Positions 27,333-36,531 are shown, counted from the stretch's first letter. The stretch: 64,000 nt of DNA from CADEFX01 sp963806735 (GCA_963806735.1 CAWEBE010000001.1:1-64000), one strand, 5' to 3'. Program-made: numbers and translations. Notes: generated by a model from the sequence alone, not told the origin.

Positions 27333-28811
27333 GTGAGCAAGAGAATGCAGGACAAGGCCAAGGCAGCGAACCTCATCAAGGGCGAGACCGGCGACTGGGA
27401 GGTCGTGGTCGGGCTGGAGGTGCACGCGCAGGTCAATTCCAAGGCCAAGCTGTTCTCCGGTGCCTCGACCGAGTTCGGCGGCGAGCCCAACAGTCACGTG
27501 TCGCTGGTCGATGCGGCCATGCCCGGCATGCTGCCGGTGATCAATGAGGAGTGCATCGCCCAGGCCATCCGCACCGGCCTCGGGCTCAAGGCCAGCATCA
27601 ATCTGCGCAGCGTGTTCGACCGCAAGAACTACTTCTATCCCGATCTGCCGCAGGGATATCAGATCAGCCAGTACAAGCAGCCGATCGTCGGCGAAGGCGC
27701 CATCGAGATCGATGCCGACGGCGACAGCATGACGGTCGGCATCGAGCGGCTGCACCTGGAGCAGGACGCGGGCAAATCGATCCACGATCAGAGCCCGGAC
27801 AGCTCGTTCGTCGATCTCAATCGCTCCGGTGTGGCGCTGATGGAGATCGTATCGAAGCCCGAGATGCGCTCGGCCAAGCAGGCGCAGGCCTACGTCTCCA
27901 AGCTGCGCACCATCCTACGCTATCTCGGCACCTGCGACGGCGATATGGAGAAGGGCAATCTGCGCGCCGACGTCAACGTCTCGGTGCGCAAGCCGGGCGG
28001 GCCGCTTGGCACGCGCTGCGAGATCAAGAACGTGAACTCGATCCGCTTCATCGGCCAGGCCATCGAGGTCGAGGCGCGCCGGCAGATCGGCATCATCGAG
28101 GACGGCGGCAAGATCGACCAGGAGACGCGACTGTTCGATGCGGGCAAGGGCGTGACACGCTCCATGCGCTCCAAGGAGGAGGCGCACGACTATCGCTATT
28201 TCCCCGATCCGGATCTGCTGCCGCTCGAGCTGACGCAGGTCTATGTGGACCGCCTGAAGAAAGGGCTGCCGGAGCTGCCGGATGAGAAGCGTGCGCGCTT
28301 CATGCAGGAGCACGGGCTTTCGGCGTATGACGCGAGCGTGCTGGTGGCGGAAAAGGAGTTGGCTGACTACTTCGAGCTGGTGGCGAAAGGGCGGGATGGC
28401 AAGCTTGCCGCCAACTGGGTGATCAACGAGTTGTTCGGCCGGTTGAACAAGGAAGGGCTGGACATCGAGCATTCGCCTGTGTCGGCGCAGCAGATCGGCG
28501 GCATCGTCGATCTGATCTCGGTCGGGACCATTTCGGGCAAGATCGCCAAGGATCTGTTCGAGATCGTGTGGGCGGAAGGTGGAGATCCGGCCGAGATCGT
28601 CGAAAAGCGCGGCATGAAGCAGGTGACCGACACGGGCGCCATCGAGGCGGCCGTGGACGCCATCATCGCCGCCAACCCCGACAAGGTGCAGCAGGTGCAG
28701 GCCAAGCCGACCATGATCGGCTGGTTCGTCGGCCAGGTGATGAAGCAGTCGGGCGGCAAGGCCAACCCGCAGGCCGTCAACGATATGCTGAAGAAGAAGC
28801 TGGGGCCGTAG
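27333..28811 (+). CDS. gatB: Asp/Glu-tRNA amidotransferase subunit B
   Basis: A 492-residue GatB, the kinase/transamidase subunit that phosphorylates the acyl-tRNA and accepts ammonia from GatA. Motifs include WEVVVGLEVHAQVNSKAKLFSG, FDRKNYFYPDLPQGYQISQY, LEQDAGKSIHD and DLNRSGVALMEIVSKPEM. The C-terminal YqeY-like tail ends VGQVMKQSGGKANPQAVNDML. GTG 27333 is used; ATG 27345 four codons later is an alternative. The gene is split from gatA by 1.5 kb holding three other same-strand genes. Confidence 0.96.
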   Translation: MSKRMQDKAKAANLIKGETGDWEVVVGLEVHAQVNSKAKLFSGASTEFGGEPNSHVSLVDAAMPGMLPVINEECIAQAIRTGLGLKASINLRSVFDRKNYFYPDLPQGYQISQYKQPIVGEGAIEIDADGDSMTVGIERLHLEQDAGKSIHDQSPDSSFVDLNRSGVALMEIVSKPEMRSAKQAQAYVSKLRTILRYLGTCDGDMEKGNLRADVNVSVRKPGGPLGTRCEIKNVNSIRFIGQAIEVEARRQIGIIEDGGKIDQETRLFDAGKGVTRSMRSKEEAHDYRYFPDPDLLPLELTQVYVDRLKKGLPELPDEKRARFMQEHGLSAYDASVLVAEKELADYFELVAKGRDGKLAANWVINELFGRLNKEGLDIEHSPVSAQQIGGIVDLISVGTISGKIAKDLFEIVWAEGGDPAEIVEKRGMKQVTDTGAIEAAVDAIIAANPDKVQQVQAKPTMIGWFVGQVMKQSGGKANPQAVNDMLKKKLGP

Positions 28812-28850
28812 GCGCTGCGCTTGGGCCGCGCGCAACGGCTGTGCTAGGCT

Positions 28851-29438
28851 ATGGCCATGAACGTCGTGCTGCCAAATCGTCTGACCGTCGACGAGTTCCT
28901 AGCGTGGGCTGTGCGCCAGCCCAGGGAAGCTGGAAAGTTTGAGCTGCTGAATGGGGCTGTCGTCGTGCAGCACGCGCAACGATACGGGCACTACAAGGTC
29001 AAGGTGGCGATGCATCGGGCCTTGGAGGCAGCGATCAGGGCTGCGGGGGTTCCGTACTACGCGACGGGTGAGGGGCCAACGGTCCGCATCGATACCAGTA
29101 CAGCCTTCGAGCCTGATGCGTTGGTGGCGCCTTTACCCGAGCCCGATTGGGATTCTCTTGAGATCGGCAATCCTGTCGTCGTCGTGGAGGTTCTTTCACC
29201 TTCGACGGCTCGCATGGACGTGGCTGTAAAGTTGAAACGATACTTCGAGTTGGCGAGCGTTCAGCATTACCTCATTCTGGACCCGGACGGGTTAACGATT
29301 ACGCATCACGAGCGCGGCTCCGGCGATGCGCTGGAGACGCGGGTGCTGAGCGAAGGTGTCGTGCATCTCGATCCTCCGGGTCTCGTGATTGAGATCAAGG
29401 ATGTGTTTGGTCCTGACGCGTCGTCTGCAGCGGGTTAG
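28851..29438 (+). CDS. Uma2 family (PD-(D/E)XK-like) protein
   Basis: A 195-residue protein of the Uma2 family, named for restriction-endonuclease-like nucleases that are abundant in cyanobacteria and some proteobacteria. The usual order is seen: RLTVDEFLAWA, KFELLNGAVVV, FEPDALVAPLPEPD, NPVVVVEVLSPSTARMDVAVKLKRYFELASVQHYLILDPD. The VVVEVLSPST and KLKRY elements hold the expected catalytic Glu and Lys. The biological role of Uma2 proteins is poorly known. It stands alone between gatB and the DUF3750 gene. No methylase or mobile element is nearby. Confidence 0.88.
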   Translation: MAMNVVLPNRLTVDEFLAWAVRQPREAGKFELLNGAVVVQHAQRYGHYKVKVAMHRALEAAIRAAGVPYYATGEGPTVRIDTSTAFEPDALVAPLPEPDWDSLEIGNPVVVVEVLSPSTARMDVAVKLKRYFELASVQHYLILDPDGLTITHHERGSGDALETRVLSEGVVHLDPPGLVIEIKDVFGPDASSAAG

Positions 29439-29605
29439 CCTCGCATCGAGAATGTCTGCCGCCGTCGCGGTCGTCGCTGCCGCGACGGATCGAGATCACG
29501 CTGCCGTTATCACTGCTGCTTGTCACGCGTAAGCCTTACATGAGATCACACGTCGCAGGGACATCCGGGGCATCTGCCCAACACCTGCCGCCGCAACGCT
29601 CCAAA

Positions 29606-30352
29606 ATGCGGAGTATGCGAATCGTCGGCCAGCTCCTGTTGTTCGCCTTCCTGCTGCCGCTCGTCACGCATGCTCTCTGGTGGCTGTCGCAGGATCATCC
29701 CAGGTCATATGCGACGGCTGACTGGTCGTCGGCCGATGTTCTGTCGCGACCGACCGCCGTACCGGAAGCCGTCGTGCACGTCCTTGCCGGACGCACCGGC
29801 CGCTGGAAGGGCATCTTCGCGCATCACACCTGGGTGGTGGTGAAGCCGAAGGGCGCTGCGCGCTACACCCGCTACGAGGTGGTCGGCTGGGGCCAGCCGG
29901 TGCGGGTTGACAGCTATGCCGCGGACGGCCGCTGGTTTGGCGACACGCCCGTCATTCTCACGACATTGCGCGGACCAGAGGCGGAGAGGGCCATCCCCAA
30001 AGTGCGCGCCGCGGTGGACACTTATCCTTATGTGGCCAGGGGCACATATGGCGTCTGGCCTGGACCCAACTCCAATACCTTCATCGCACATATCGTGCGC
30101 GCGGTTCCCGAGCTGGCGAGCGGGCTGCTGCCGACCGCTATCGGCAAGGATTATCAGCGCTGGTCCGATTTCGCCCAATTCACGCCGAGCCGCACGGGCG
30201 TGCAGCTCTCGCTCCACGGTCTGCTGGGTGTGAGCATCGGCTGGGTGGAAGGCATCGAGATCAACTTCCTCGGGCTTGTGGCCGGCATCGACGTGCGCCG
30301 TCCTGCATTGAAAGTTCCCGGCTGGGGTCGCGTCGGATTGCCGGCGGCGTGA
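29606..30352 (+). CDS. DUF3750 domain-containing membrane-anchored protein
   Basis: A protein of about 248 residues. A single N-terminal membrane anchor or uncleaved signal (LLLFAFLLPLVTHALWW) is followed by a DUF3750 domain: AVVHVLAGRTGRWKGIFAHHTWVVVKP, RYEVVGWGQPVR and YGVWPGPNSNTFIAHI. The conserved His/Asn residues recall permuted NlpC-like lipid/peptide hydrolases, but no activity is established. ATG 29606 or 29615 is preferred over 29540 because the longer version adds 22 polar residues ahead of the anchor. It is convergent with the basic-protein gene, with a hairpin terminator between. Confidence 0.8.
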   Translation: MRSMRIVGQLLLFAFLLPLVTHALWWLSQDHPRSYATADWSSADVLSRPTAVPEAVVHVLAGRTGRWKGIFAHHTWVVVKPKGAARYTRYEVVGWGQPVRVDSYAADGRWFGDTPVILTTLRGPEAERAIPKVRAAVDTYPYVARGTYGVWPGPNSNTFIAHIVRAVPELASGLLPTAIGKDYQRWSDFAQFTPSRTGVQLSLHGLLGVSIGWVEGIEINFLGLVAGIDVRRPALKVPGWGRVGLPAA

Positions 30353-30387
30353 GCCATCACGCAATTGCTCGCTCCACTTTCCAGAAA

Positions 30388-30418
30388 CGAAAGGGGCCGT
30401 CGAACGACGGCCCCAAGC
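30388..30418 (-). terminator. Intrinsic terminator downstream of the basic-protein gene
   Basis: A 10-bp stem GGGGCCGTCG / CGACGGCCCC with a 2-nt apparent loop (about 4 when the closing pairs open), at 30393-30414. On the minus strand it is followed by TTTCGTTTC. It lies 27 bp past the stop of the basic-protein gene and between convergent genes, so it may serve both. Confidence 0.7.
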
Positions 30419-30444
30419 GATTGCCCGCACAGAAGAGCGGAATA

Positions 30445-30621
30445 TTAGCGGCGAGCTTTCTTCGCCGCGCGCTTCTTGCCGGCAACCTTCTTCACCCGGC
30501 TCCGCGCCGCAAGCGTGCTGCCGCGCGCGCTGCTCGCCTTCTTGCGTGGGATCGCGCGACTGACTTTCCGCTTGCGCTTGGCAACGTTGCGCGCCGAACG
30601 CGCTCCACGTGCTGCAGCCAT
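30445..30621 (-). CDS. Small Lys/Arg/Ala-rich histone H1-like protein
   Basis: A 58-residue protein, MAAARGARSARNVAKRKR then continuing to KKVAGKKRAAKKARR, with no acidic residues at all and about 24 Lys/Arg. It resembles the C-terminal tails of bacterial H1-like and HU-like nucleoid proteins, and also short DNA-compacting proteins. It has an excellent ribosome site (GAGAGGAGGAATACATC before ATG) and its own terminator, which argues it is a true gene despite its simple composition. DNA or RNA binding is inferred from charge only. It is separate from the P450 gene upstream (108 bp). Confidence 0.75.
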   Translation of the reverse strand: MAAARGARSARNVAKRKRKVSRAIPRKKASSARGSTLAARSRVKKVAGKKRAAKKARR

Positions 30622-30728
30622 GATGTATTCCTCCTCTCGGTTGCAACACGTTTCATCTAGTTGCTTTTCGCGTGATGCACAAGTGATGCGCGCAACATTC
30701 ACTCTGTGTGTGGATGATGCACGATCAC

Positions 30729-32108
30729 TCAATCGATGTGCGTGACGATGAGTGGCATGCCGCCTCTGGGACGCAGCGTGACGCGACTGACAGGCTCTGG
30801 TGCATGATGTCCATCCCACGCGAAGCGCGCGCCGCGCACGAGCATGGCGAGCAGCACGGTTGCTTCGATCATCGCGAACGACATGCCGATGCACGTGCGC
30901 TGGCCGAACCCGAACGGCATGAATTGCGTGCGCAGCAGCTTCTTTTCACGCTCTGACGTGAAGCGCTCGGGATCGAAGCGATCGGGATCGTCCCAGAGCT
31001 TGCGGTGGCGATGAATGGCGAAGATGGGCATGAAAATGAGTACGCCAGGCCCAATCGAGTAGCCGCCGAGCTCGACGAAGGTGCTGGTGACGCGCGTCAG
31101 CACGGGCGCCGACGGATAGAGACGCATGGCCTCCTGCAGCACCTGACGTGTCACTTTGAGACGATCGAGATGCGCCGCGCCGACCGGCGCTCTCCCGGCA
31201 ACCTCGCTCACCTCCGCGCGCACGCACTCCTGCCATTCGGGCGCACGCGCCAGGAGATAGAGTGTCCAGGTCAGCGCCTTGGCCGTCGTCTCGTGGCCGG
31301 CGACGAGGAAGGTCAGCAGATTGTCGATGAGCTGCTTGTCCGACATCGGTGTGCCCGTGTCGGGGTCGCGCACACGCATCAGGCGGCCCATCAGGTCGTC
31401 ACTGTCGAGCCCGGACGTGCGCCGGTGCTCCAGCATTGCGGCAACCGCCGAGCGCAAATCGCGTGCAGCCAGATGCATGGCGCGCTTGCCTGGATGCCAG
31501 AGCCATGGCGGCAGACGCAAGAGCGCTGCGGCGAGCTCCCACGTGATCTTTTCCAGGAACTGAGCACCGGCGCGCTGTATGACTGGGCCGGCAGCGACCG
31601 CGTCACCCGAGAACATGGTGCGCGCGATGACGTCGAAGGTCATGGCGGTCATATCGCGATCGACGCGCCTGACGCTGCCTGCTGCGCTCCTGCGCCATTG
31701 AGCGAGCTGGGCGTCGGCAGTCTCCGCCATGGCGGGAATATAGGAGAGGATCTCGGCGTGCCGGAACAGCGGTGCCGCGGTTCGCCTTTGCCAGCGCCAG
31801 CTCGCGCCCTCCGATGTGAGGATGCCGTCGCCGAGCGTTTCGGCAAAGACACGTTTCTCCAACGGAGTTTTGGGAAAGAGCGCCGGCTCGCCGAGCAGGA
31901 TGCGCTCGACGAGCGCAGGATCGGTCACCCAGACGATGGATGCGCGCCCTTTGGCATAAACGACGAGCGGCTCCTCGTAGACCGCACGCGGCAGACCTCG
32001 CAGTGGGTTGCCCACGAAGCGCAGGAGAAAGCGGGGCAGGGAGAGCGGATGCTCGGGCGGTGTCACGGTCGGCGGGTAGAGCGGGGTATCTACGGCGGCC
32101 GGCGTCAT
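30729..32108 (-). CDS. Cytochrome P450
   Basis: A 459-residue P450 monooxygenase. It has the I-helix oxygen motif FLVAGHETTA, the K-helix ExxR in LQEAMRLYP, the PERF motif (FDPERF) and the heme loop FMPFGFGQRTCIGM with heme-ligand Cys406. It is most like the soluble CYP102/CYP4-type bacterial proteins; there is no membrane anchor. ATG 32108 has a GGAGGTG ribosome site, better than an upstream start at 32138. No ferredoxin or reductase gene is adjacent, so redox partners must be elsewhere. The substrate is unknown. Confidence 0.93.
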   Translation of the reverse strand: MTPAAVDTPLYPPTVTPPEHPLSLPRFLLRFVGNPLRGLPRAVYEEPLVVYAKGRASIVWVTDPALVERILLGEPALFPKTPLEKRVFAETLGDGILTSEGASWRWQRRTAAPLFRHAEILSYIPAMAETADAQLAQWRRSAAGSVRRVDRDMTAMTFDVIARTMFSGDAVAAGPVIQRAGAQFLEKITWELAAALLRLPPWLWHPGKRAMHLAARDLRSAVAAMLEHRRTSGLDSDDLMGRLMRVRDPDTGTPMSDKQLIDNLLTFLVAGHETTAKALTWTLYLLARAPEWQECVRAEVSEVAGRAPVGAAHLDRLKVTRQVLQEAMRLYPSAPVLTRVTSTFVELGGYSIGPGVLIFMPIFAIHRHRKLWDDPDRFDPERFTSEREKKLLRTQFMPFGFGQRTCIGMSFAMIEATVLLAMLVRGARFAWDGHHAPEPVSRVTLRPRGGMPLIVTHID

Positions 32109-32162
32109 TGCGCACCTCCAAACCGAGTAGCCACCCACGGCGCATGAGTGCTCGCGGCAGCG

Positions 32163-32678
32163 CTATTCGACGAGCATGCCGAGGCCCCATCCTGGAGCCA
32201 GGAATACTCCCGCCCACGCCAGAGAGGAAAGTGCGCTGGCCAGGAGGAAGAGCGGAAATGGCATCTCCATCACGCCGGCGGCAACGGGGACGAACGGCCG
32301 CAGGAAGCCCAGGAACTTGCCGCCGAGCACCGCCAGCCAACCCCAGCGCTCGAGCAGCACGCGCCCTCTTATCAGCCACTCGGGATAGCGTGAGAACGGC
32401 CAAATGTGCCGAGCCTCGTGCTTGAAGTGACGGCCGATGAGGTAGGTGACGCAGTCGCCGAGCATGGCGCCGCCCGCTGCCGACAGCCACACCCACCAAA
32501 TGCCGCCACCGATCGCGCCTTGCAGCGAGCCGATGGCGAGAAACAATACGCTCGAGGGGACGAACAGCGAGAGGAGGGGGATGCCTTCGGCGAAGCCGAG
32601 CGCAAACACGAGCGGCTCCGCCAATGACTGATGGTCGCGAAGAAAGACCATGACCGTCGTCTTGAAGCTTTCGGTCAT
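32163..32678 (-). CDS. DedA family membrane protein (copy 1)
   Basis: A 171-residue DedA/VTT-domain protein, a family linked to flipping of undecaprenyl phosphate or phosphatidyl lipids and to membrane energetics. Recognisable parts are FAEGIPLLSLFVPSSVLFLAIG, GGAMLGDCVTYLIGRHF and the motif KFLGFLRPFVPVAAGVMEMP, a variant of the F-x-R-x-x-P family core. About four membrane helices. It lies 28 bp after a second, diverged DedA gene on the same strand, so the two form a pair upstream of the P450 gene. Confidence 0.88.
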   Translation of the reverse strand: MTESFKTTVMVFLRDHQSLAEPLVFALGFAEGIPLLSLFVPSSVLFLAIGSLQGAIGGGIWWVWLSAAGGAMLGDCVTYLIGRHFKHEARHIWPFSRYPEWLIRGRVLLERWGWLAVLGGKFLGFLRPFVPVAAGVMEMPFPLFLLASALSSLAWAGVFLAPGWGLGMLVE

Positions 32679-32706
32679 GGCGTGCGCGGCGGCTGCATCG
32701 CACTAG

Positions 32707-33252
32707 TCACCCGAGGCCGAGCTGCTGACTGATCAGACGCCAGCCGTGGCCGAGCGTGTCGCCGAACATCAGAAGCACGAAGGCCCACAGGAATGCCGAG
32801 GTCCAGTTGGCGATCTGGAAGGTGACGGCCGGCATTTCGACAATGCCGGCGACGATCGGGACTGATGCTCTGAGCGGACCCGAGAAGCGGCCGATTACGA
32901 TAGCCCACGCGCCCCACCGCTCGAAGAAGGCGTGCCCCTTCGGCAGAAGATCGGGATACCGGCTGAGCGGCCACATGCGCGAGAGCTGCTCGTGATAATG
33001 ATAGCCCAGCCAATAGGAGAGCCAGTCGCCCAGTGCGGCGCCGACGGAAGCTGCCGCCAGCACCACCCAGAAGTCGACGCCCGCAGCGCCGAACAGTGCG
33101 CCCAGTGCAACCAGCATTCCCCAGAAAGGGAAGATCAGGGATACGAAGGCGAGCGACTCGCCGAAGGCGAGCACAAAGACGATCGCCGGCGCCAGGACGC
33201 GGTGCTCGCGCACGAACGCCACCACCGCGTCCGCAAAGCCTTCAAGACCCAT
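32707..33252 (-). CDS. DedA family membrane protein (copy 2)
   Basis: A 181-residue DedA protein with the same architecture as its neighbour. It has FGESLAFVSLIFPFWGMLVALG, GAALGDWLSYWLGYHYHEQLSRMWPLSRYP and the core IGRFSGPLRASVPIVAGIVEMP. Relative to copy 1 the WPFSRYPEWL / WPLSRYPDLL segments are almost the same, while the N-terminus differs. ATG 33252 gives MGLEGFADAVV. The two genes are probably an old tandem duplication. Transport substrate cannot be assigned. Confidence 0.88.
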   Translation of the reverse strand: MGLEGFADAVVAFVREHRVLAPAIVFVLAFGESLAFVSLIFPFWGMLVALGALFGAAGVDFWVVLAAASVGAALGDWLSYWLGYHYHEQLSRMWPLSRYPDLLPKGHAFFERWGAWAIVIGRFSGPLRASVPIVAGIVEMPAVTFQIANWTSAFLWAFVLLMFGDTLGHGWRLISQQLGLG

Positions 33253-33285
33253 GTACCACACCCACCCCAGACCGCCCGCCAGATC

Positions 33286-33732
33286 TCACGCCTTGCACCG
33301 GCGCTTCATCTCGGCAGCAAGCTCCTTCGACACCTCGGCGGCAAGCATGGAGCTGCGCGATATTTGCGCCGGTGACAAGCCCGCTGCAGGGGGACCGGTC
33401 AAGGCGGAGGGTGCGGCATCGGCTTCGCGCTTGCCGTGGGCCAGCTCTTCGCATGTGAGATCCCGCTTACGGCTCTTGTAGGCAAAGAGCCGCACGCCGG
33501 AGGCGTAGGAGCCTGCCGTAGCCGGCTCCTTGACCCAGCGGCGATCCTTGTCCGCCACCATGGACCTGAGCGCTGCCCCCCGCCGGTCGATGCACTCCTT
33601 GCTGTCATCGACACAGCCGCCCGGCGGAGGCAGCTCGGTGGACGTGAAGCCGAGGGAGCACGACGCGAGAAGCAACGCCACGCCTGCAACGCCGAGGGGC
33701 GGCAAGGGGCTGGCGGCCCGCGATCTCCTCAT
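33286..33732 (-). CDS. Predicted lipoprotein, Cys-containing, unknown function
   Basis: A 148-residue protein. Residues 1-30 form a lipoprotein signal, ending LLLASCS, with the lipidated Cys. The mature part has CVDDSKECIDRRGAALRSMVADKDRRWVKEPATA, DLTCEELAHGKREAD and a terminal KRRCKA, so four cysteines remain that could form two disulfides. Such SVA-DRRW lipoproteins are widespread in Hyphomicrobiales without known function. The later ATG 33732 is used because the signal peptide starts there. The stop lies 33 bp before the DedA gene, same strand. Confidence 0.7.
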   Translation of the reverse strand: MRRSRAASPLPPLGVAGVALLLASCSLGFTSTELPPPGGCVDDSKECIDRRGAALRSMVADKDRRWVKEPATAGSYASGVRLFAYKSRKRDLTCEELAHGKREADAAPSALTGPPAAGLSPAQISRSSMLAAEVSKELAAEMKRRCKA

Positions 33733-33920
33733 GGTCCCGATACCTCTTGTGAACGCTCGGCGGAGCACATAGAAAACACAGGTGGCGGCGGTATGGCTAT
33801 TTTTTGTTCATTGAGCAAAAGACGACCGCGGCCGGGTTAGTCGAGATTCGCGGCAGCATTCAAAGTGCCGACCCCGATCATCAAGCCGGATCATTCGCAT
33901 AAGTCAACGGAGTTGCTCCC

Positions 33921-34895
33921 ATGGCCCACGCCATTCGCGTTCACAAACACGGCGGTCCCGAAATCATGCAATGGGATGAGGTGGCGGTCAGCGCCCCAGG
34001 CCAGGGACAGCTCAAGCTCAAGCAGCACGCCGTAGGTCTCAATTTCATCGATGTCTACATGCGCTCCGGTTTGTACCCGCAGCCCACCATGCCGTTCGTT
34101 CTGGGCATGGAAGGGGCGGGTGAGGTGACGGCCGTGGGGCCGGGCGTGACCGAGTTCAAGGTGGGCGATCGTGTCGCCTACGCCAGCCCGGCCGGGAGCT
34201 ACGCCACAGAGCGGCTCGTTCCCGCCGAGCGTATGGTGAAGGTGCCGGAGGGCATCGATGACAAGACGGCAGCCGGCATGATGCTGCAGGGCATGACCGT
34301 GCGCTATCTGCTGCGCAAGACCTACAAGGTCGTGCCGGGAACGACGATGCTGTTCCATGCGGCTGCCGGCGGTATCGGTCTCATCGCCTGTCAGTGGGCG
34401 AAGCATCTCGGAGCTACGTTGATAGGCACCGCCGGAACGGATGAGAAGTGCGAGCTCGCCAAGGCGCACGGAGCCGCGCACTGCATCAACTATCAGAAGG
34501 AGAACTTCGTCGAGCGCGTGAAGCAGATCACGGGCGGCAAGGGCGTCGACGTGGTGTACGACTCGATCGGCAAGGACACGTTCCCCGCGTCGCTCGATTG
34601 CTTGAAGCCGTTGGGGCTGTTCGTCACGTTCGGCAATGCGTCGGGACCCATCGAGGGTATGAACCCGGGGATCCTGGGAGCTAAAGGCTCCCTCTATTTG
34701 ACGCGGCCGACGCTCAATACCTACACGGCTTCGCGCGCGGACCTGGTCGAGACCGCCAACGACCTGTTCGACGTCGTGAAGAAAGGTGTGGTGAAGATCA
34801 AGGTCAATCACACCTATCCGCTGAAGGAAGCGGGACAGGCTCATCGGGACCTCGAGTCTCGCAAGACCACCGGCTCTGTCGTCCTGATGCCGTAA
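33921..34895 (+). CDS. NAD(P)H:quinone oxidoreductase (zinc-independent MDR family)
   Basis: A 324-residue medium-chain dehydrogenase/reductase of the QOR group, which reduces quinones with NADPH. It starts AIRVHKHGGPEIMQWDEV and has VGLNFIDVYMRSGLYP and MEGAGEVTAVGPGV. The nucleotide loop is HAAAGGIGLIACQWAK, the AAxGGVG form of the quinone reductases. The Cys/His ligands of the catalytic zinc of alcohol dehydrogenases are absent, as expected. It ends RKTTGSVVLMP, the standard QOR tail. It is followed by a LysE gene after 92 bp. Confidence 0.93.
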   Translation: MAHAIRVHKHGGPEIMQWDEVAVSAPGQGQLKLKQHAVGLNFIDVYMRSGLYPQPTMPFVLGMEGAGEVTAVGPGVTEFKVGDRVAYASPAGSYATERLVPAERMVKVPEGIDDKTAAGMMLQGMTVRYLLRKTYKVVPGTTMLFHAAAGGIGLIACQWAKHLGATLIGTAGTDEKCELAKAHGAAHCINYQKENFVERVKQITGGKGVDVVYDSIGKDTFPASLDCLKPLGLFVTFGNASGPIEGMNPGILGAKGSLYLTRPTLNTYTASRADLVETANDLFDVVKKGVVKIKVNHTYPLKEAGQAHRDLESRKTTGSVVLMP

Positions 34896-34987
34896 GGCGG
34901 TTGTCTTATCGGACAATATGCGAGCGGAGCTGCGGCCACTGAGCCGCAGCTTTTTGGGCGCCGCATCAGCCTGGTGGAGGAGCGCAG

Positions 34988-35611
34988 ATGGAATACGTGT
35001 TTCCCCTTGCCGTGCTTGCCCTCGTGCACATGATGGCAGCCGTCAGTCCAGGCCAGAGTTTCTTGTTCATCACGCGTACGGCGATGACGAGCGGGCGAAT
35101 ACCCGCCCTGGCCGCAACAGTGGGCATGGCCGGTGGTGCTTGTGTCTGGGCCGTTGCCGCCATGCTTGGCATGGCCGTCATCCTGCAACAGGCGACGTGG
35201 GCCTACACCATTCTTCGGATCGCGGGCGGCCTGTATCTCGTCTATCTGGCGATCATGATTTGGCGCCACGCACCTGCCGCGATCGAGATCGGTACTGTCA
35301 AGAAACAGGACATGCAGCTCCTCGGCAGTTTGCGTAATGGATTTCTCATCCAGCTTGCGAATCCGAAAGTTGTCGTTTTCTTCGGCTCGATCTTCTTTGC
35401 GCTCTTGCCGCCAGATGCTCCCCTCTGGGTAAGCTGTGCAGCCGTTCTCATCGTGCTTTTCAATGTGACAGCATGGTTCACACTCGTTGCGCTGCTGTTC
35501 TCGTCGCCAGGGCCACGCGGCGCCTACGTGCGGCTGAAGCCCTCGATCGACCGCGTGATGGCTGGCGTACTCGGGATGATCGGCATGAAACTGATTGCCG
35601 ACACGCGCTGA
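34988..35611 (+). CDS. LysE family amino-acid/metabolite exporter
   Basis: A 207-residue protein with six hydrophobic segments and the LysE/RhtB N-terminal signature AAVSPGQSFLFITRTAMTSGR (SPG box). NGFLIQLANPKVVVFFGSIFFALLP contains the NPK motif of the family. Members export amino acids or related small metabolites. The GGTGGAGGAGC ribosome site lies just before ATG 34988. No regulator gene is adjacent, so the ligand cannot be inferred. Confidence 0.9.
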   Translation: MEYVFPLAVLALVHMMAAVSPGQSFLFITRTAMTSGRIPALAATVGMAGGACVWAVAAMLGMAVILQQATWAYTILRIAGGLYLVYLAIMIWRHAPAAIEIGTVKKQDMQLLGSLRNGFLIQLANPKVVVFFGSIFFALLPPDAPLWVSCAAVLIVLFNVTAWFTLVALLFSSPGPRGAYVRLKPSIDRVMAGVLGMIGMKLIADTR

Positions 35612-35700
35612 ACCAGCACTCGTCGCGCGAACGTGAAGAAGCACGTGAATACGTGACCTATATAACGTGGACTTAGTCATCCAACGAAAAGGACTGCCTC

Positions 35701-36408
35701 ATGGCGAGCAAGCCGATCGAGCTCTACTACTGGCCGACACCCAACGGCTTCAAGATCACGATCATGCTGGAGGAGTGCGGCGTTCCCTACGAGATCAAGC
35801 CGATCAACATCGGCAAGGGCGATCAGTTCCAGCCGGCATTTCTGGCCATCGCTCCGAACAACCGCATGCCGGCCATCATCGATCCCGACGGCCCGGGCGG
35901 CAAGCCGATCTCCGTCTTCGAGTCCGGTGCCATCCTGCAGTATCTCGGGCGCAAGCTCGGCAAGTTCTATCCGCAGGAGGAGCGCGCCCGCGTTCAGGTC
36001 GAGGAATGGCTCTACTGGCAGATGGCCAACCTCGGTCCCGTCTCGGGGCACGGCAACCACTTCCGCAACTACGCGCCCGAAAAGGTGCCCTACGCCATCG
36101 ATCGCTTCACCAACGAGGTCAATCGTCTCTATGGCGTTCTGGATACCAGGCTCAAGGATCGCGACTACCTTGCAGGCGAGTATTCGATCGCCGACATGAT
36201 CAATTATCCCTGGCTGCGCTCGGCCAAGAACCTGGGGCAGGACCTTGCTGAGTTTCCCGCGCTCGAGCGCTGGTTCAAGCGCATCCACAATCGGCCAGCC
36301 GTGGCCAAGGCTGTGAAGGTCGGGGAGGAGTTGCGCTCCAAGGACTACAGCCTCGCCACCGACAAGGAGGCGCAGAAAATTCTGTTCGGGCAGAAGGCGC
36401 GGCGCTAG
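35701..36408 (+). CDS. YfcG-like (Nu-class) glutathione S-transferase / disulfide reductase
   Basis: A 235-residue GST. The N-terminal segment IELYYWPTPNGFKITIMLEECG has the TxNG motif of YfcG/YghU proteins, which bind two glutathiones or glutathione disulfide and reduce disulfides without a catalytic Cys. Also seen are NRMPAIIDPDGPGGKPISVFESGAILQYLG and the C-domain with LAGEYSIADMINYPWL. An AACGAAAAGGA site precedes ATG. Its length matches YfcG. The assignment to the subgroup is based on the N-terminal motif and is fairly good; the physiological substrate is unknown. Confidence 0.85.
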   Translation: MASKPIELYYWPTPNGFKITIMLEECGVPYEIKPINIGKGDQFQPAFLAIAPNNRMPAIIDPDGPGGKPISVFESGAILQYLGRKLGKFYPQEERARVQVEEWLYWQMANLGPVSGHGNHFRNYAPEKVPYAIDRFTNEVNRLYGVLDTRLKDRDYLAGEYSIADMINYPWLRSAKNLGQDLAEFPALERWFKRIHNRPAVAKAVKVGEELRSKDYSLATDKEAQKILFGQKARR

Positions 36409-36531
36409 CGCAATTTCCGATCGAACCGAAGCACTGCCAAACTCCCTCTCCCTTCACGGGGAGAGGGGAAGCCGTGCGGTTTCACTGAGGCCTCCCACAC
36501 GGGAGAGCGTCCGACGGTACCGGTGCAGCTT

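Noticed and set aside
28851..29438. Uma2 gene as a sign of a restriction or mobile system
   Set aside because: It is a single gene with no methylase, transposase or flanking repeats.
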